From: Eubacteriales bacterium
GTDB taxonomy: Bacteria > Bacillota > Clostridia > Eubacteriales > Anaerofustaceae
NCBI GenBank assembly: GCA_024685545.1
Contig: JAIKVR010000091.1
Span: forward strand, 1 to 33,509
DNA length: 33,509 nt
Direction: 5' to 3'
The position numbers and the translations under genes were made by a program. The stretch's first letter is position 1. Each line of letters opens with the position of its first letter. Positions 1-7,250 of this stretch are shown piece after piece. The notes under the pieces were generated by a model that saw only the letters and a list, made by a program, of their open reading frames with translations, was not told the DNA's origin and did no database searches.

Positions 1-1
1 G

Positions 2-298
2 ATGGCGGGAAAGGATTTCGGCAACGGTAAAGCCACTCTGGACAACGGATACGGGATGTTCCTTAAGTTCCTTGAGTACAAGCTCAGTGACCGGGGGAAG
101 GTACTGATCAAAGTCGACAGGTGGTTCCCGTCAAGTCAGACATGCCATGTGTGCGGTAATACCGACAGTGAGTTAAAGGATCTTAATATCCGTCACTGGG
201 TATGTCCTGTCTGCGGGGCATCGCACGACCGTGACATAAATGCCGCAATGAACATCCTTCAGGAAGGACTAAGAGAGTACATGAGGGATACGGCATAG
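2..298 (+). CDS. tnpB: RNA-guided endonuclease TnpB, C-terminal part (5' end outside window)
   Basis: This is the C-terminal ~98 residues of a TnpB/OrfB protein, the RNA-guided nuclease of IS200/IS605 elements and ancestor of Cas12. A four-cysteine zinc finger (CHVC at residues 48-51 and CPVC at 68-71) is followed by the HDRDINAAMNI motif, which carries the last RuvC aspartate. Family members run to about 350-400 residues, so the wedge, REC and first RuvC parts must lie upstream of the window. The ATG at position 2 is internal and not a credible start. The reading frame shown is intact up to a TAG at 296-298. Downstream lies the structured tail expected to produce the guide RNA. Function of the whole protein cannot be judged from this piece. 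Confidence 0.88.
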   Translation: MAGKDFGNGKATLDNGYGMFLKFLEYKLSDRGKVLIKVDRWFPSSQTCHVCGNTDSELKDLNIRHWVCPVCGASHDRDINAAMNILQEGLREYMRDTA

Positions 299-474
299 AA
301 ATCTAATACAACACATACCATCACGATAGGGCAGGAACTGTCCGAATCCACAACGCCTGTGGAGCCGGCGGCCTCTGTGTGCGGCGATACGTCGCCGTAT
401 GCAAGCTGCGGCGTTGAAGCAGGAATCCCCCACTTCTCTAAGTGGCGGGAGTGTTCAACTCGATTTCCATCCCC
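220..474 (+). ncRNA. Probable omega-RNA (reRNA) overlapping the tnpB 3' end and the IS right end
   Basis: TnpB proteins use an RNA that overlaps the 3' end of tnpB and runs to the element's right end, with the guide taken from flanking DNA (known for the family). Here the stretch between the tnpB tail and the right end is GC-rich and foldable. A stem CGGCGA/TCGCCG at 382-387/392-397 with a TACG loop is clear, as is the terminal hairpin CCACTT/AAGTGG at 429-445. The scaffold would end at TCAA 455-458 and the guide would start at 459. The 5' boundary is inferred from the usual scaffold length and from the start of homology to the second copy. Transcription is not shown by the sequence. Confidence 0.5.
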
Positions 475-540
475 ATTTCTCGAGATTATCTTTATCAAGA
501 TACAGCGAAAATATACCCGCTTCCATAAGCGGTGAGATGA

Positions 541-771
541 ATCGCACCAGCGTGACATAAATGCCGCAATGAACATCCTTCAGGAAAGTACATGAAGGAT
601 ACGGCATAGGCATACAGTGCAATGAACAGACTATAACGATAGGGCAGGAACTGTCCGAATACATAACGCCTGTGGAGCCGGCGGCCTATGTGTGCGGCGA
701 TACGTCGCCGTATGTAAGTTGCAGCGTTGAAGAAGGAATTCCCCATTTCTCTAAGTGGTGGGAGTGTTCAA
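541..771 (+). repeat. Second, degenerate tnpB-tail/right-end copy (orphan omega-RNA-like)
   Basis: This segment repeats 220-458. It retains codons for RDINAAMNILQE (551-586), a 9-base deletion just after them, the GGAGCCGGCGGCC block, the identical CGGCGA/TCGCCG stem and the terminal hairpin (CCATTT/AAGTGG, with one G-T wobble), ending in TCAA at 768-771. It has no tnpB in front of it, only about 80 unrelated bases after the first right end. It is therefore either a decayed remnant of an older insertion of the same IS or a non-autonomous derivative. If transcribed, it could supply a second guide beginning at 772. Confidence 0.8.
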
Positions 772-793
772 TCCGCCTGAGATGTGGTATAGT
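765..793 (+). promoter_or_regulatory. Possible hybrid promoter at the IS end, driving the 823 gene
   Basis: An extended -10 (TGGTATAGT, with the hexamer at 788-793) lies 30 bases before the ATG at 823. The hexamer 17 bases upstream is TGTTCA (765-770), part of the IS right-end tip, and is only a weak -35. The sequence therefore suggests, but does not prove, that the IS end contributes to a promoter for the downstream gene. Confidence 0.35.
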
Positions 794-822
794 TTAGCAA
801 GAACAAAGAAAAGTGAAATCAT

Positions 823-1332
823 ATGGAAAGATTGACTAAAAGAGACGAGGCCGGAAATACGGTTTATTCGGATGACATTTCCGGCAGGACTGAGGAACGG
901 GAGCAGGCCGTGCTTGATTCACTGGCAGCTTATGAGGATACAGGCTGCACTCCCGAACAGGTAGAGCAGGGGATGGTTTATGCCACCTTTTTCTCTGACT
1001 ATAACCTGACATCGATTAAAACCAAGGCGCAGCTGGCCAGATGGGCGGAACAGATTGCGCGCAACAACACGCTGCTGAAAAAAGTGACTGCGGAGCTGGA
1101 CGAATACAAGAAAAAGGAAAACATGGGGCCATGTGATATCTGTGGCAGCCGCAGCGAATTGAGGGAAAGATACGGCGAGAAAGCCGGTAGTTTCGATTTC
1201 TGTCCAAAGTGCGGAAGAAATCTGGACGGACTTCCCGACGACCAGATCACTCAGGGAGATCTCTCTGACATTACCAGCAATATCTCCAAGCTGCTGGATC
1301 AGCTCAGCGGTACCGATCACAGAGCCGAGTGA
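823..1332 (+). CDS. Phage-type hypothetical protein with zinc ribbon
   Basis: This 169-aa soluble protein begins MERLTKRDEAGN and contains LAAYEDTGCTPEQVEQ at about residues 34-49. That pattern recurs in small proteins of clostridial phages and prophages (recognised from general knowledge). The middle is helical and charged, probably a short coiled coil at residues 65-98. A zinc-ribbon-like module follows, with C104/C107 and C127/C130, and a short polar tail. No enzymatic motif is visible. The gene stands alone between the IS remnant and a strong bidirectional terminator, with no other phage genes in view, so it is probably a leftover of a mobile element. The Shine-Dalgarno site is weak. Confidence 0.75.
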   Translation: MERLTKRDEAGNTVYSDDISGRTEEREQAVLDSLAAYEDTGCTPEQVEQGMVYATFFSDYNLTSIKTKAQLARWAEQIARNNTLLKKVTAELDEYKKKENMGPCDICGSRSELRERYGEKAGSFDFCPKCGRNLDGLPDDQITQGDLSDITSNISKLLDQLSGTDHRAE

Positions 1333-1344
1333 ATACAAAAGGAT

Positions 1345-1377
1345 AAAAAAGTCCCCCCTCTGTCGGGGGGGATTTTT
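1345..1377. terminator. Bidirectional Rho-independent terminator
   Basis: The stem TCCCCCC (1352-1358) pairs with GGGGGGA (1366-1372), with five T on the right and six A on the left. It sits between the convergent genes ending at 1332 (plus) and 1395 (minus), so it can serve both. Confidence 0.9.
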
Positions 1378-1394
1378 CATTTGGAACTCTAAAG

Positions 1395-1571
1395 CTAGGA
1401 CTCTTTGGCCGTGGTAATCTGAACTACCGAGGGAATCCCCTTCTCGTTCAGTGTCATGATCTTCACCTTGCTGTTAGAAACGAAGATCTCCGAAAAGCAA
1501 TTGCTGCAGAAATACTTCCGACGGCCGATCTTACCGAGAAACTTGTATCCGCAATTCGGACATTCTGTCAT
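1395..1571 (-). CDS. Small zinc-ribbon protein, 58 aa
   Basis: A 58-residue reading frame on the minus strand, ATG at 1571 and TAG at 1395-1397, with a GAGGAAG Shine-Dalgarno site about 8 bases before the start. It encodes a compact zinc ribbon: CPNC at residues 4-7 and CSNC at 22-25, followed by a basic and hydrophobic tail ending VVQITTAKES. A promoter (TTTACA-16-TATAAT) lies just upstream. The first half resembles the treble-clef/zinc-ribbon tags common in Bacillota. I do not recognise a specific family, and a role in nucleic-acid or ribosome binding is only inference. The complete signal set (promoter, Shine-Dalgarno, terminator) makes it a real gene despite its size. Confidence 0.75.
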   Translation of the reverse strand: MTECPNCGYKFLGKIGRRKYFCSNCFSEIFVSNSKVKIMTLNEKGIPSVVQITTAKES

Positions 1572-1592
1572 ATCATCACTTCCTCAAGAAAC

Positions 1593-1620
1593 ATTATACA
1601 CTATATTTTGTGTTTGTAAA
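1593..1620 (-). promoter_or_regulatory. Promoter of the 58-aa zinc-ribbon gene
   Basis: On the minus strand, TTTACA (1615-1620) and TATAAT (1593-1598) are separated by 16 bases and lie 22 bases before the ATG at 1571. Confidence 0.65.
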
Positions 1621-1671
1621 GGTGTTTTTTATACCACCGGCTGTTTTAATCTTCCTGTGTGCCTTATCCAC

Positions 1672-1700
1672 TTGACAATGAATATCTGCAAGGGTAAAAT
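1672..1700 (+). promoter_or_regulatory. Promoter of the rpoZ-priA-...-rsgA operon
   Basis: TTGACA (1672-1677), a 17-base spacer and TAAAAT (1695-1700) form a near-consensus housekeeping-sigma promoter, 40 bases before the rpoZ ATG. It is divergent from the promoter of the small zinc-ribbon gene. Confidence 0.75.
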
Positions 1701-1740
1701 GTTCCTGCTATAAAAATGCTTTGAACAGCGGAGAAACGAG

Positions 1741-1977
1741 ATGAAGAGACCGACTGAAAAGTGCCTGATAAATCCTTCCAGGGATGACCTCCTGCAGAAA
1801 GTCGATAACAAATATCTGCTCAGCGTTCTTGTCACGAAAAGGGCGCGCCAGCTATTCGACAACGACGAACCGCTGATCGACGAGAATTACATCAATAAGG
1901 TCTCCATGGCCATCAATGAAATCGATCAGGGTAAGGTGAGCATATCCCGGACAGACGGCGGCGTCAAATCCGAGTGA
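1741..1977 (+). CDS. rpoZ: RNA polymerase omega subunit
   Basis: This 78-aa protein carries the omega signature: an N-terminal NPSRDDLLQKVDNKY segment followed by LLSVLVTKRARQL (residues 26-38), the conserved helix that clamps the beta-prime C-terminal region. Omega assists assembly and stability of RNA polymerase. The length is normal for Bacillota. The ATG at 1741 follows a GGAGA Shine-Dalgarno site. It is the first gene of the operon and lies 8 bases before priA, the usual Bacillota neighbour. The commonly preceding gmk and intervening coaBC are absent here. Confidence 0.92.
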   Translation: MKRPTEKCLINPSRDDLLQKVDNKYLLSVLVTKRARQLFDNDEPLIDENYINKVSMAINEIDQGKVSISRTDGGVKSE

Positions 1978-1985
1978 GGCAATAG

Positions 1986-4415
1986 TTGTTTGCTGAAGTC
2001 TATATCGACGCTGCAGCCAGCGCGTCGGACAAAATTTATACCTATAGGATACCCGAAGAACTTTGTGAATTGATAAGACCTGCGATGCGTGTGATAGTCC
2101 CTTTCGGAAGGGGCTCCCGGCTCTCGCAGGCTTTTGTCGTCTCCTTAAAGGAATCTGTCAGCTTTGATGAGTCCAAAATAAAGGATATCTTTGCTCCTGC
2201 GGACGCTGCTCCTGCTGTTCCTCCGTATCTGATGGCAACTGCCGTTTTCCTCAGAAACAGATATTTCTGTTCGTACGGCGAGGCTATGAAGTGCGTGCTG
2301 CCAAGCGCTGACAAGTTAAAGAAGATCACCCGGTACTTCAGAACAGATAACGGTTTCGTCCCGTCCGACGAGGCGCAAGCTGCTCTCCTGTCCGCAGTCA
2401 GCACTGAAAAAGGCAGGGAAATGGGATATATCCGCTCAAAAACGAAGCTCTCGCCTGCCAAGGCTCTGTCCGCGGCAGCTGCCCTCATTGCAAAAGGGGC
2501 GCTGAGATCCGAGGAAGAGTTCGTACCGGAGAACCGGGAGATGTTCGATGAATACGTTTCACTGACTTCACCCGACAATTCGCTTCAGGACCACTACGCC
2601 TGCATTTCTTCAAGAGCGGTAAAGCAGAGGGAAGTGGTGAAATACCTGTTGGAGCATGGCGGCAGAAGTCCGAAAAAAGAGCTTTACGCAGCTACAGGGG
2701 CTGTAAAAGGCACCCTGGACAGCCTTGAAGAGAACAATCTGATAGTAATATCCGCCGTGGCACGAAGCTACAGGCGTGAGGATGACATAGCACCATACCC
2801 GGGGTATCCTCTGACCCCAGAACAGGCCGAGGCTTTGAAGGTATTCCGTGAACACCCGGCAGGCACAAGATTCCTTCTTCACGGAGTGACCGGAAGCGGC
2901 AAGACACACCTGTTCTTTGAGATGTTCTCGGATATACTCAAAGCGGGAAAACAGTGCCTGCTGCTCGTGCCGGAAATATCCCTTACCCCACAGATGGCAA
3001 GGTTGGTTGAGAGCCGGTTCGGAGAACAGGTGGCGGTCATGCATTCCGCGCTGACTCCTGCTCAGAGATATTCAGAGCTGCTGAAGATCAAGCGCGGAGA
3101 GGCAAGGATCGTTCTTGGCGCGCGCAGTGCTCTTTTCATGCCATTCTCCGATCTGGGCATGATAGTTATCGACGAGGAGCATGAATCGAGCTACAAGTCA
3201 TCCTCTTCGCCAAGGTATGATACCATAGAAACTGCCGAATTTATCGCTGGCGAGACTCATGCGACACTGCTGCTGTCCAGCGCTACCCCCTCCACTGATA
3301 TCTACCGGAAAGCTTTGGCAGGGGAATACGTGCTGCTGAAGCTCACCGAAAGGGTCAACGGGATCCCACTGCCGCCTGTGGATATAGCTGATATGAGGGA
3401 GGAGCTTAAAAGCGGAAACAGAAGCCCTATCAGCATTAGGCTGGAGGAGCTCATCACCGACAGACTTGACAAAAAAGAGCAGGTAATGCTCTTCCTTAAC
3501 CGGCGCGGCTTCAATACATACGTTTTCTGCCGCGAATGCGGCTATATAGAGAAATGTCCCAACTGCGACGTTTCGCTGACGTACCATTCCTCCTCAGGCA
3601 GGCTCAGGTGCCATTACTGCGGCTATGAAAAAGCCCCGGCAAAGCGCTGCCCGAAATGCGGGAGCAATAAGATACGCTTCATGGGTACCGGGACGGAAAA
3701 GATAGAAACGGCTGTCAGGGAATTGTTCCCCGAGGCAAGAGTGCTCAGGCTCGACTCAGACACTGCGTCTAAGGCTGGAGCCTACGACAGGATCCTGGGC
3801 GATTTCGCTGCTGGCCGCGCAGATATCCTGATCGGTACTCAAATGATAGTAAAGGGACTTGATTTCGACAATGTGACCTTGATGGGGATACTGCTCGCGG
3901 AATCATCTTTGAGCTTTCCCGATGTCAACGCCGCGGCACGGACGTTCCAGCTTGTGGAACAGGCTGCGGGAAGGGCAGGCAGGCGCAGCGACAACGGGAT
4001 GGTAGTGCTGCAGACGTATATGCCTGATAGTCCGGTAATGGCCTACGCGGCAAATCACGATTACCAGGGTTTCTATTCATACGACATCAATTACCGCATG
4101 GAGATGGGATATCCGCCGTTTTCGGAGATCCTGGGCTTTTTCTCTGCCAACGAGAGCGAGGAAAGATGCAGGGCCGATGCAGAGAAAATGGCCGAGGCGA
4201 TAAAAAAGCTGGCCATGGGATATAAAGAGGCTAAAGTCTATCCTCCTACGCCTTCATTCATCACCAAGATCAATAACCGATATATCTATCATGTGCTGGT
4301 CAAGATGCCGGAAGGCAGCCCGCTGCACGCGGTATTGCGCGATAATTACGATACGATCAGAAAAGGGGTCTCCTCTTACACCTATGCCGAGATAAATCCG
4401 ACAGCACTTCTTTAG
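1986..4415 (+). CDS. priA: Primosomal protein N' (replication restart helicase PriA)
   Basis: This 809-aa superfamily-2 DNA helicase reloads the replisome at stalled forks. An N-terminal 3'-DNA-binding domain (about 1-105) and a winged-helix region are followed by the helicase core, with Walker A GVTGSGKT at about 300-307 and DEEH at about 396-399. The four-pair cysteine cluster that binds two zincs spans about 515-558 (CRECG, CPNC, CHYC, CPKC). GTQMIVKGLDF and QAAGRAGR mark the later helicase motifs. The start is a TTG at 1986 with GAGG (1976-1979) spaced six bases upstream, overlapping the end of rpoZ. No in-frame ATG fits better, and the N-terminus FAEVYIDAAAS matches the family. The length is typical. 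Confidence 0.95.
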   Translation: MFAEVYIDAAASASDKIYTYRIPEELCELIRPAMRVIVPFGRGSRLSQAFVVSLKESVSFDESKIKDIFAPADAAPAVPPYLMATAVFLRNRYFCSYGEAMKCVLPSADKLKKITRYFRTDNGFVPSDEAQAALLSAVSTEKGREMGYIRSKTKLSPAKALSAAAALIAKGALRSEEEFVPENREMFDEYVSLTSPDNSLQDHYACISSRAVKQREVVKYLLEHGGRSPKKELYAATGAVKGTLDSLEENNLIVISAVARSYRREDDIAPYPGYPLTPEQAEALKVFREHPAGTRFLLHGVTGSGKTHLFFEMFSDILKAGKQCLLLVPEISLTPQMARLVESRFGEQVAVMHSALTPAQRYSELLKIKRGEARIVLGARSALFMPFSDLGMIVIDEEHESSYKSSSSPRYDTIETAEFIAGETHATLLLSSATPSTDIYRKALAGEYVLLKLTERVNGIPLPPVDIADMREELKSGNRSPISIRLEELITDRLDKKEQVMLFLNRRGFNTYVFCRECGYIEKCPNCDVSLTYHSSSGRLRCHYCGYEKAPAKRCPKCGSNKIRFMGTGTEKIETAVRELFPEARVLRLDSDTASKAGAYDRILGDFAAGRADILIGTQMIVKGLDFDNVTLMGILLAESSLSFPDVNAAARTFQLVEQAAGRAGRRSDNGMVVLQTYMPDSPVMAYAANHDYQGFYSYDINYRMEMGYPPFSEILGFFSANESEERCRADAEKMAEAIKKLAMGYKEAKVYPPTPSFITKINNRYIYHVLVKMPEGSPLHAVLRDNYDTIRKGVSSYTYAEINPTALL

Positions 4416-4459
4416 ACTGAATAAAAAAACATTCATATATAAACAAAGGGGTTGAAAAA

Positions 4460-4948
4460 ATGGCGATAAGAAATATTAGGATAACCGGTGACGAATTACT
4501 GAGAAAAAAGAGCCGTCCTGTGACCGAAGTGAATGACCGCATAAAGGACATCCTGAACGATATGTCGGAAACGATGTATGCAGCTGATGGCGTCGGTCTG
4601 GCTGCACCGCAGGTCGGGATACTGCGCAGGCTCGTGGTAATAGATATAGGCGACGGGCTGGTAAAGCTGGTGAATCCGGAGATAGTTGAATCCGAAGGCA
4701 GCGAAGTCAGTACGGAAGCCTGCCTGTCGGTGCCTGATATGATGGGCGATGTCACCCGTCCCGTGAAAGTGCGCGTCAAAGCTCAGGATGAGAACGGCAA
4801 TGAACTTGATATCACGGCTGAGGGACTGTACAAGAAGGCGCTCTGCCATGAGATAGATCATCTTGACGGCATCCTTTATACCGACAGGGCTGTCAATATG
4901 CGCCGTCAGGACAGTGAAGCTTCTGAGGAAGAAAAAGAGGAAGAATGA
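4460..4948 (+). CDS. def: Peptide deformylase
   Basis: This 162-aa metalloenzyme removes the formyl group from the N-terminal methionine of new proteins. All three motifs are present: GVGLAAPQ at 44-51, EACLS at 86-90 (the usual second residue is Gly, here Ala) and HEIDH at 130-134. They provide the Cys88, His130 and His134 metal ligands and the catalytic Glu131. The C-terminus is acidic (EASEEEKEEE). The ATG at 4460 has an AGGGG Shine-Dalgarno site eight bases upstream. The 44-base gap after priA is the largest in this operon. It overlaps fmt by four bases (ATGA), pairing the enzymes that remove and add the formyl group. Confidence 0.95.
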   Translation: MAIRNIRITGDELLRKKSRPVTEVNDRIKDILNDMSETMYAADGVGLAAPQVGILRRLVVIDIGDGLVKLVNPEIVESEGSEVSTEACLSVPDMMGDVTRPVKVRVKAQDENGNELDITAEGLYKKALCHEIDHLDGILYTDRAVNMRRQDSEASEEEKEEE

Positions 4949-5874
4949 GAATCATATACATGGGTACCGGTGAATTCGCCGTACCTCCCCTTAAGGCGCT
5001 CATTAAGGCCGGACATGAGGTACTTTGCGCCGTATGCCCTGAGGACAAGCCCAATTCAAGGGGAAATAAGATAATCCCATGCGCGGTCAAGGCTTTCGCC
5101 GCAGAACGCGGCATTGAGGTCTACCAGCCTCATCGTGCTAGCTCTTCCGAGAGCTTCGGGTATCTTTCCGCAAAAGGTGCGGACATCCTGATAGTCTGTT
5201 CCTACGGACAGATACTGAGGAACAATATCCTTACCATGTGTCCATACGGTGCATTGAACATTCATTCCTCTCTGCTTCCCAAATACCGCGGTGCTGCGCC
5301 GATGCAGAGAGCAGTTATGAACGGTGAGAGCCGTACGGGCGTTACCGTGATGTATATGGACGAGAGGATGGACACCGGGGATATCATGTATGCCTCCGAA
5401 ATAGACATATCACCGGAGGATACTTTCGGTACGGTGAGCGGCAAGCTTTCCGAGGCAGGGGCATCCCTTATAGTGTCAGCTCTTGAACATCTGCAGGCGG
5501 GCGATGCGCCCAGGATAAAGCAGGACGGGGCAGAGGCTACGTATGCCGATAAAATAACAAAGGAAGAGACCAGGATCGATTTTGGTCGGGACGCCGATAC
5601 GGTGGCCAACACGATACGCGGCCTTGACCCTGATCCGGGAGCCAGAGCTGCTTTTGCGGGAAAGAGCGTAAAGCTTTATGCCGCGGTATCCCTCGATGGC
5701 GTGACTTCAGGTTCTCCCGGGGAGATCATCGGGAAGAAAGATAATGGAATAATAGTCAGATGCGGCGAAGGAGCCGTACTGATAAAGAAGGTCAAGCCTG
5801 AAGGAAAGAACCTAATGGGAGCAATTGACTTCTATAACGGTATAAGAGACAAGAAAGGTGCGTCCTTTTCATGA
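4945..5874 (+). CDS. fmt: Methionyl-tRNA formyltransferase
   Basis: This 309-aa enzyme formylates Met-tRNA(fMet) with 10-formyl-tetrahydrofolate. The N-terminal Rossmann-like domain starts MRIIYMGTGEFAVPPL. The catalytic triad positions are clear: N105 and H107 in LNIHSSLLPKYRGAAP and D143 in MDTGDI. A C-terminal OB-type tRNA-binding domain occupies about 205-305. The start codon overlaps the def stop (ATGA), indicating translational coupling, and its own stop overlaps the rsmB start in the same way. Length is typical and nothing is unusual. Confidence 0.95.
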   Translation: MRIIYMGTGEFAVPPLKALIKAGHEVLCAVCPEDKPNSRGNKIIPCAVKAFAAERGIEVYQPHRASSSESFGYLSAKGADILIVCSYGQILRNNILTMCPYGALNIHSSLLPKYRGAAPMQRAVMNGESRTGVTVMYMDERMDTGDIMYASEIDISPEDTFGTVSGKLSEAGASLIVSALEHLQAGDAPRIKQDGAEATYADKITKEETRIDFGRDADTVANTIRGLDPDPGARAAFAGKSVKLYAAVSLDGVTSGSPGEIIGKKDNGIIVRCGEGAVLIKKVKPEGKNLMGAIDFYNGIRDKKGASFS

Positions 5875-7250
5875 ACGGTACCGGAGAACGCGTCAGGATG
5901 CGCCGGACAAAGCCGATATCGCCTGCCAGGACGGCCGCTTACCGGGTACTGTGCGATGTTTTCATCAACGGGGCATATTCCAACGAATCGATCAACTCGA
6001 ACTTCAACCCTGCCTTAAAGAAACCGGAGGACAGGGCTTTAGCTTCAAATATCATCTACGGGACGATAAAGAAGAAAAACCGACTGGAGATGATCATCGC
6101 AGCGCTGTCCAAACGTTCCGGCAGGAACGTTGACGAGAGGATAAAACTGATACTCATGATGAGCCTTTATCAGTTGTTTTACCTCGACAAAGTGCCCGGA
6201 TACGCGGTAGTCAATGATGCGGTGGAGATGACAAGGCTTTACGGCTCCCCATCCTCCAGCGGCTTTGTGAACGCCGTCTTGAGAGAGGCGCTGCGCCGTG
6301 GAGATGCTCTCATTATGAGGGAGGACGATAAAAAAAATCTGCTCGCCAATGAATACGGCTTTGCTCCATGGCTGATCAAACTCCTCTCTGCCCAGTACGG
6401 GCTGGGAGGTCTTGCTGATATCGCCGCAGCGTTCGAAAAAAGCCCCAAAGTGACCTTGAGGGTAAATACGCTCAGGATCTCCGAAGAAAGGCTCATAGAT
6501 AGACTTGCGGACAGCGGCATCTCGGCGGCAAAGACATTTGTTCCCGGAGTGATCACAGTGGAAAAAGCTGTCAATGTCTTTGCCGGCAGAGAATACAGGG
6601 AGGGACTTTTCTACGCTCAGGATATTTCCGGAGTCATATCTGGATATCTTGCCGGAGTGAAGGCGGGCTGCTCAGTACTGGATCTGTGCGCGGCCCCGGG
6701 AGCCAAAAGCTTTAACGCATACATATTGTCTGGAGGCAGTGCGTTTCTTACCGCCTGCGATATCTCCGCGTCCAAGGTGGATGCGATGAGAAGGGCAGCT
6801 TCCCAATACGGGATACCGATGAGAGCAATGAAGAGCGATGCATCGAGCTTCAATTCCGAATTCCGAGGGGCTTTCGATATAGTTATCTGCGATGTCCCGT
6901 GCAGCGGCCTTGGAGTCATCGGCCGCAAGCCGGAGATACTTTACAGGGTGACGGAAAGAAGTATTGAAGAACTTAAGTCGAAGCAGCTTGCGATATTAAA
7001 GAACGCTGTCAGCTACGTTAAGAAAGGCGGACGCCTCGTTTATTCCACATGCACCATCAACAGGGAGGAGAACGAGGATATAATTGCCCGTGCTTTGAGC
7101 GATATAAAAGGGATACGCCCTGCAAAGATCTCTTTGCCTTTTGAACTGGCTGTGCTTCACGAAGAGATGAAGAGCGGGATGCTGGTGCTCAATCCCGCGA
7201 AAGACAATACGGACGGCTTTTTTACGGCCGTGCTGACCAGGAGTCTTTGA
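5871..7250 (+). CDS. rsmB: 16S rRNA (cytosine-967-C5)-methyltransferase RsmB
   Basis: This 459-aa SAM-dependent m5C methyltransferase has an N-terminal NusB-like RNA-binding domain (about 18-150, ARTAAYRVLCDVF...) and a C-terminal Rossmann methyltransferase domain with VLDLCAAPGAKS (about 268-279). The two catalytic cysteines are C344 in DVPCSGLG and C394 in STCT, the latter being the nucleophile in this family. The ATG at 5871 overlaps the fmt stop (ATGA). The annotated N-terminus is a little longer and more basic than usual, but no better-placed start exists. The stop overlaps the rlmN start (TGATG). Confidence 0.93.
   Translation: MNGTGERVRMRRTKPISPARTAAYRVLCDVFINGAYSNESINSNFNPALKKPEDRALASNIIYGTIKKKNRLEMIIAALSKRSGRNVDERIKLILMMSLYQLFYLDKVPGYAVVNDAVEMTRLYGSPSSSGFVNAVLREALRRGDALIMREDDKKNLLANEYGFAPWLIKLLSAQYGLGGLADIAAAFEKSPKVTLRVNTLRISEERLIDRLADSGISAAKTFVPGVITVEKAVNVFAGREYREGLFYAQDISGVISGYLAGVKAGCSVLDLCAAPGAKSFNAYILSGGSAFLTACDISASKVDAMRRAASQYGIPMRAMKSDASSFNSEFRGAFDIVICDVPCSGLGVIGRKPEILYRVTERSIEELKSKQLAILKNAVSYVKKGGRLVYSTCTINREENEDIIARALSDIKGIRPAKISLPFELAVLHEEMKSGMLVLNPAKDNTDGFFTAVLTRSL

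Larger units (their letters stand above)
1..771 (+). mobile_element. IS200/IS605-type element: tnpB 3' end, right end, and a second degenerate right-end copy
   Basis: The left edge of the window lies inside an IS200/IS605-type element. It holds the last ~98 codons of tnpB, then a long GC-rich untranslated tail that ends in a hairpin and TCAA at 455-458. A second, diverged copy of the tnpB tail plus right end follows and ends in TCAA at 768-771. The right-end hairpin (CCACTT-CTCT-AAGTGG) followed by GGGAGTGTTCAA is what I expect of this IS family. The left end and any tnpA lie outside the window, so it is unknown whether the element is complete. Confidence 0.8.

Noticed and set aside
823..1332. 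Edge of an intact prophage
   Set aside because: Only one phage-like gene is seen, bounded by an IS remnant and a terminator, followed directly by housekeeping genes.
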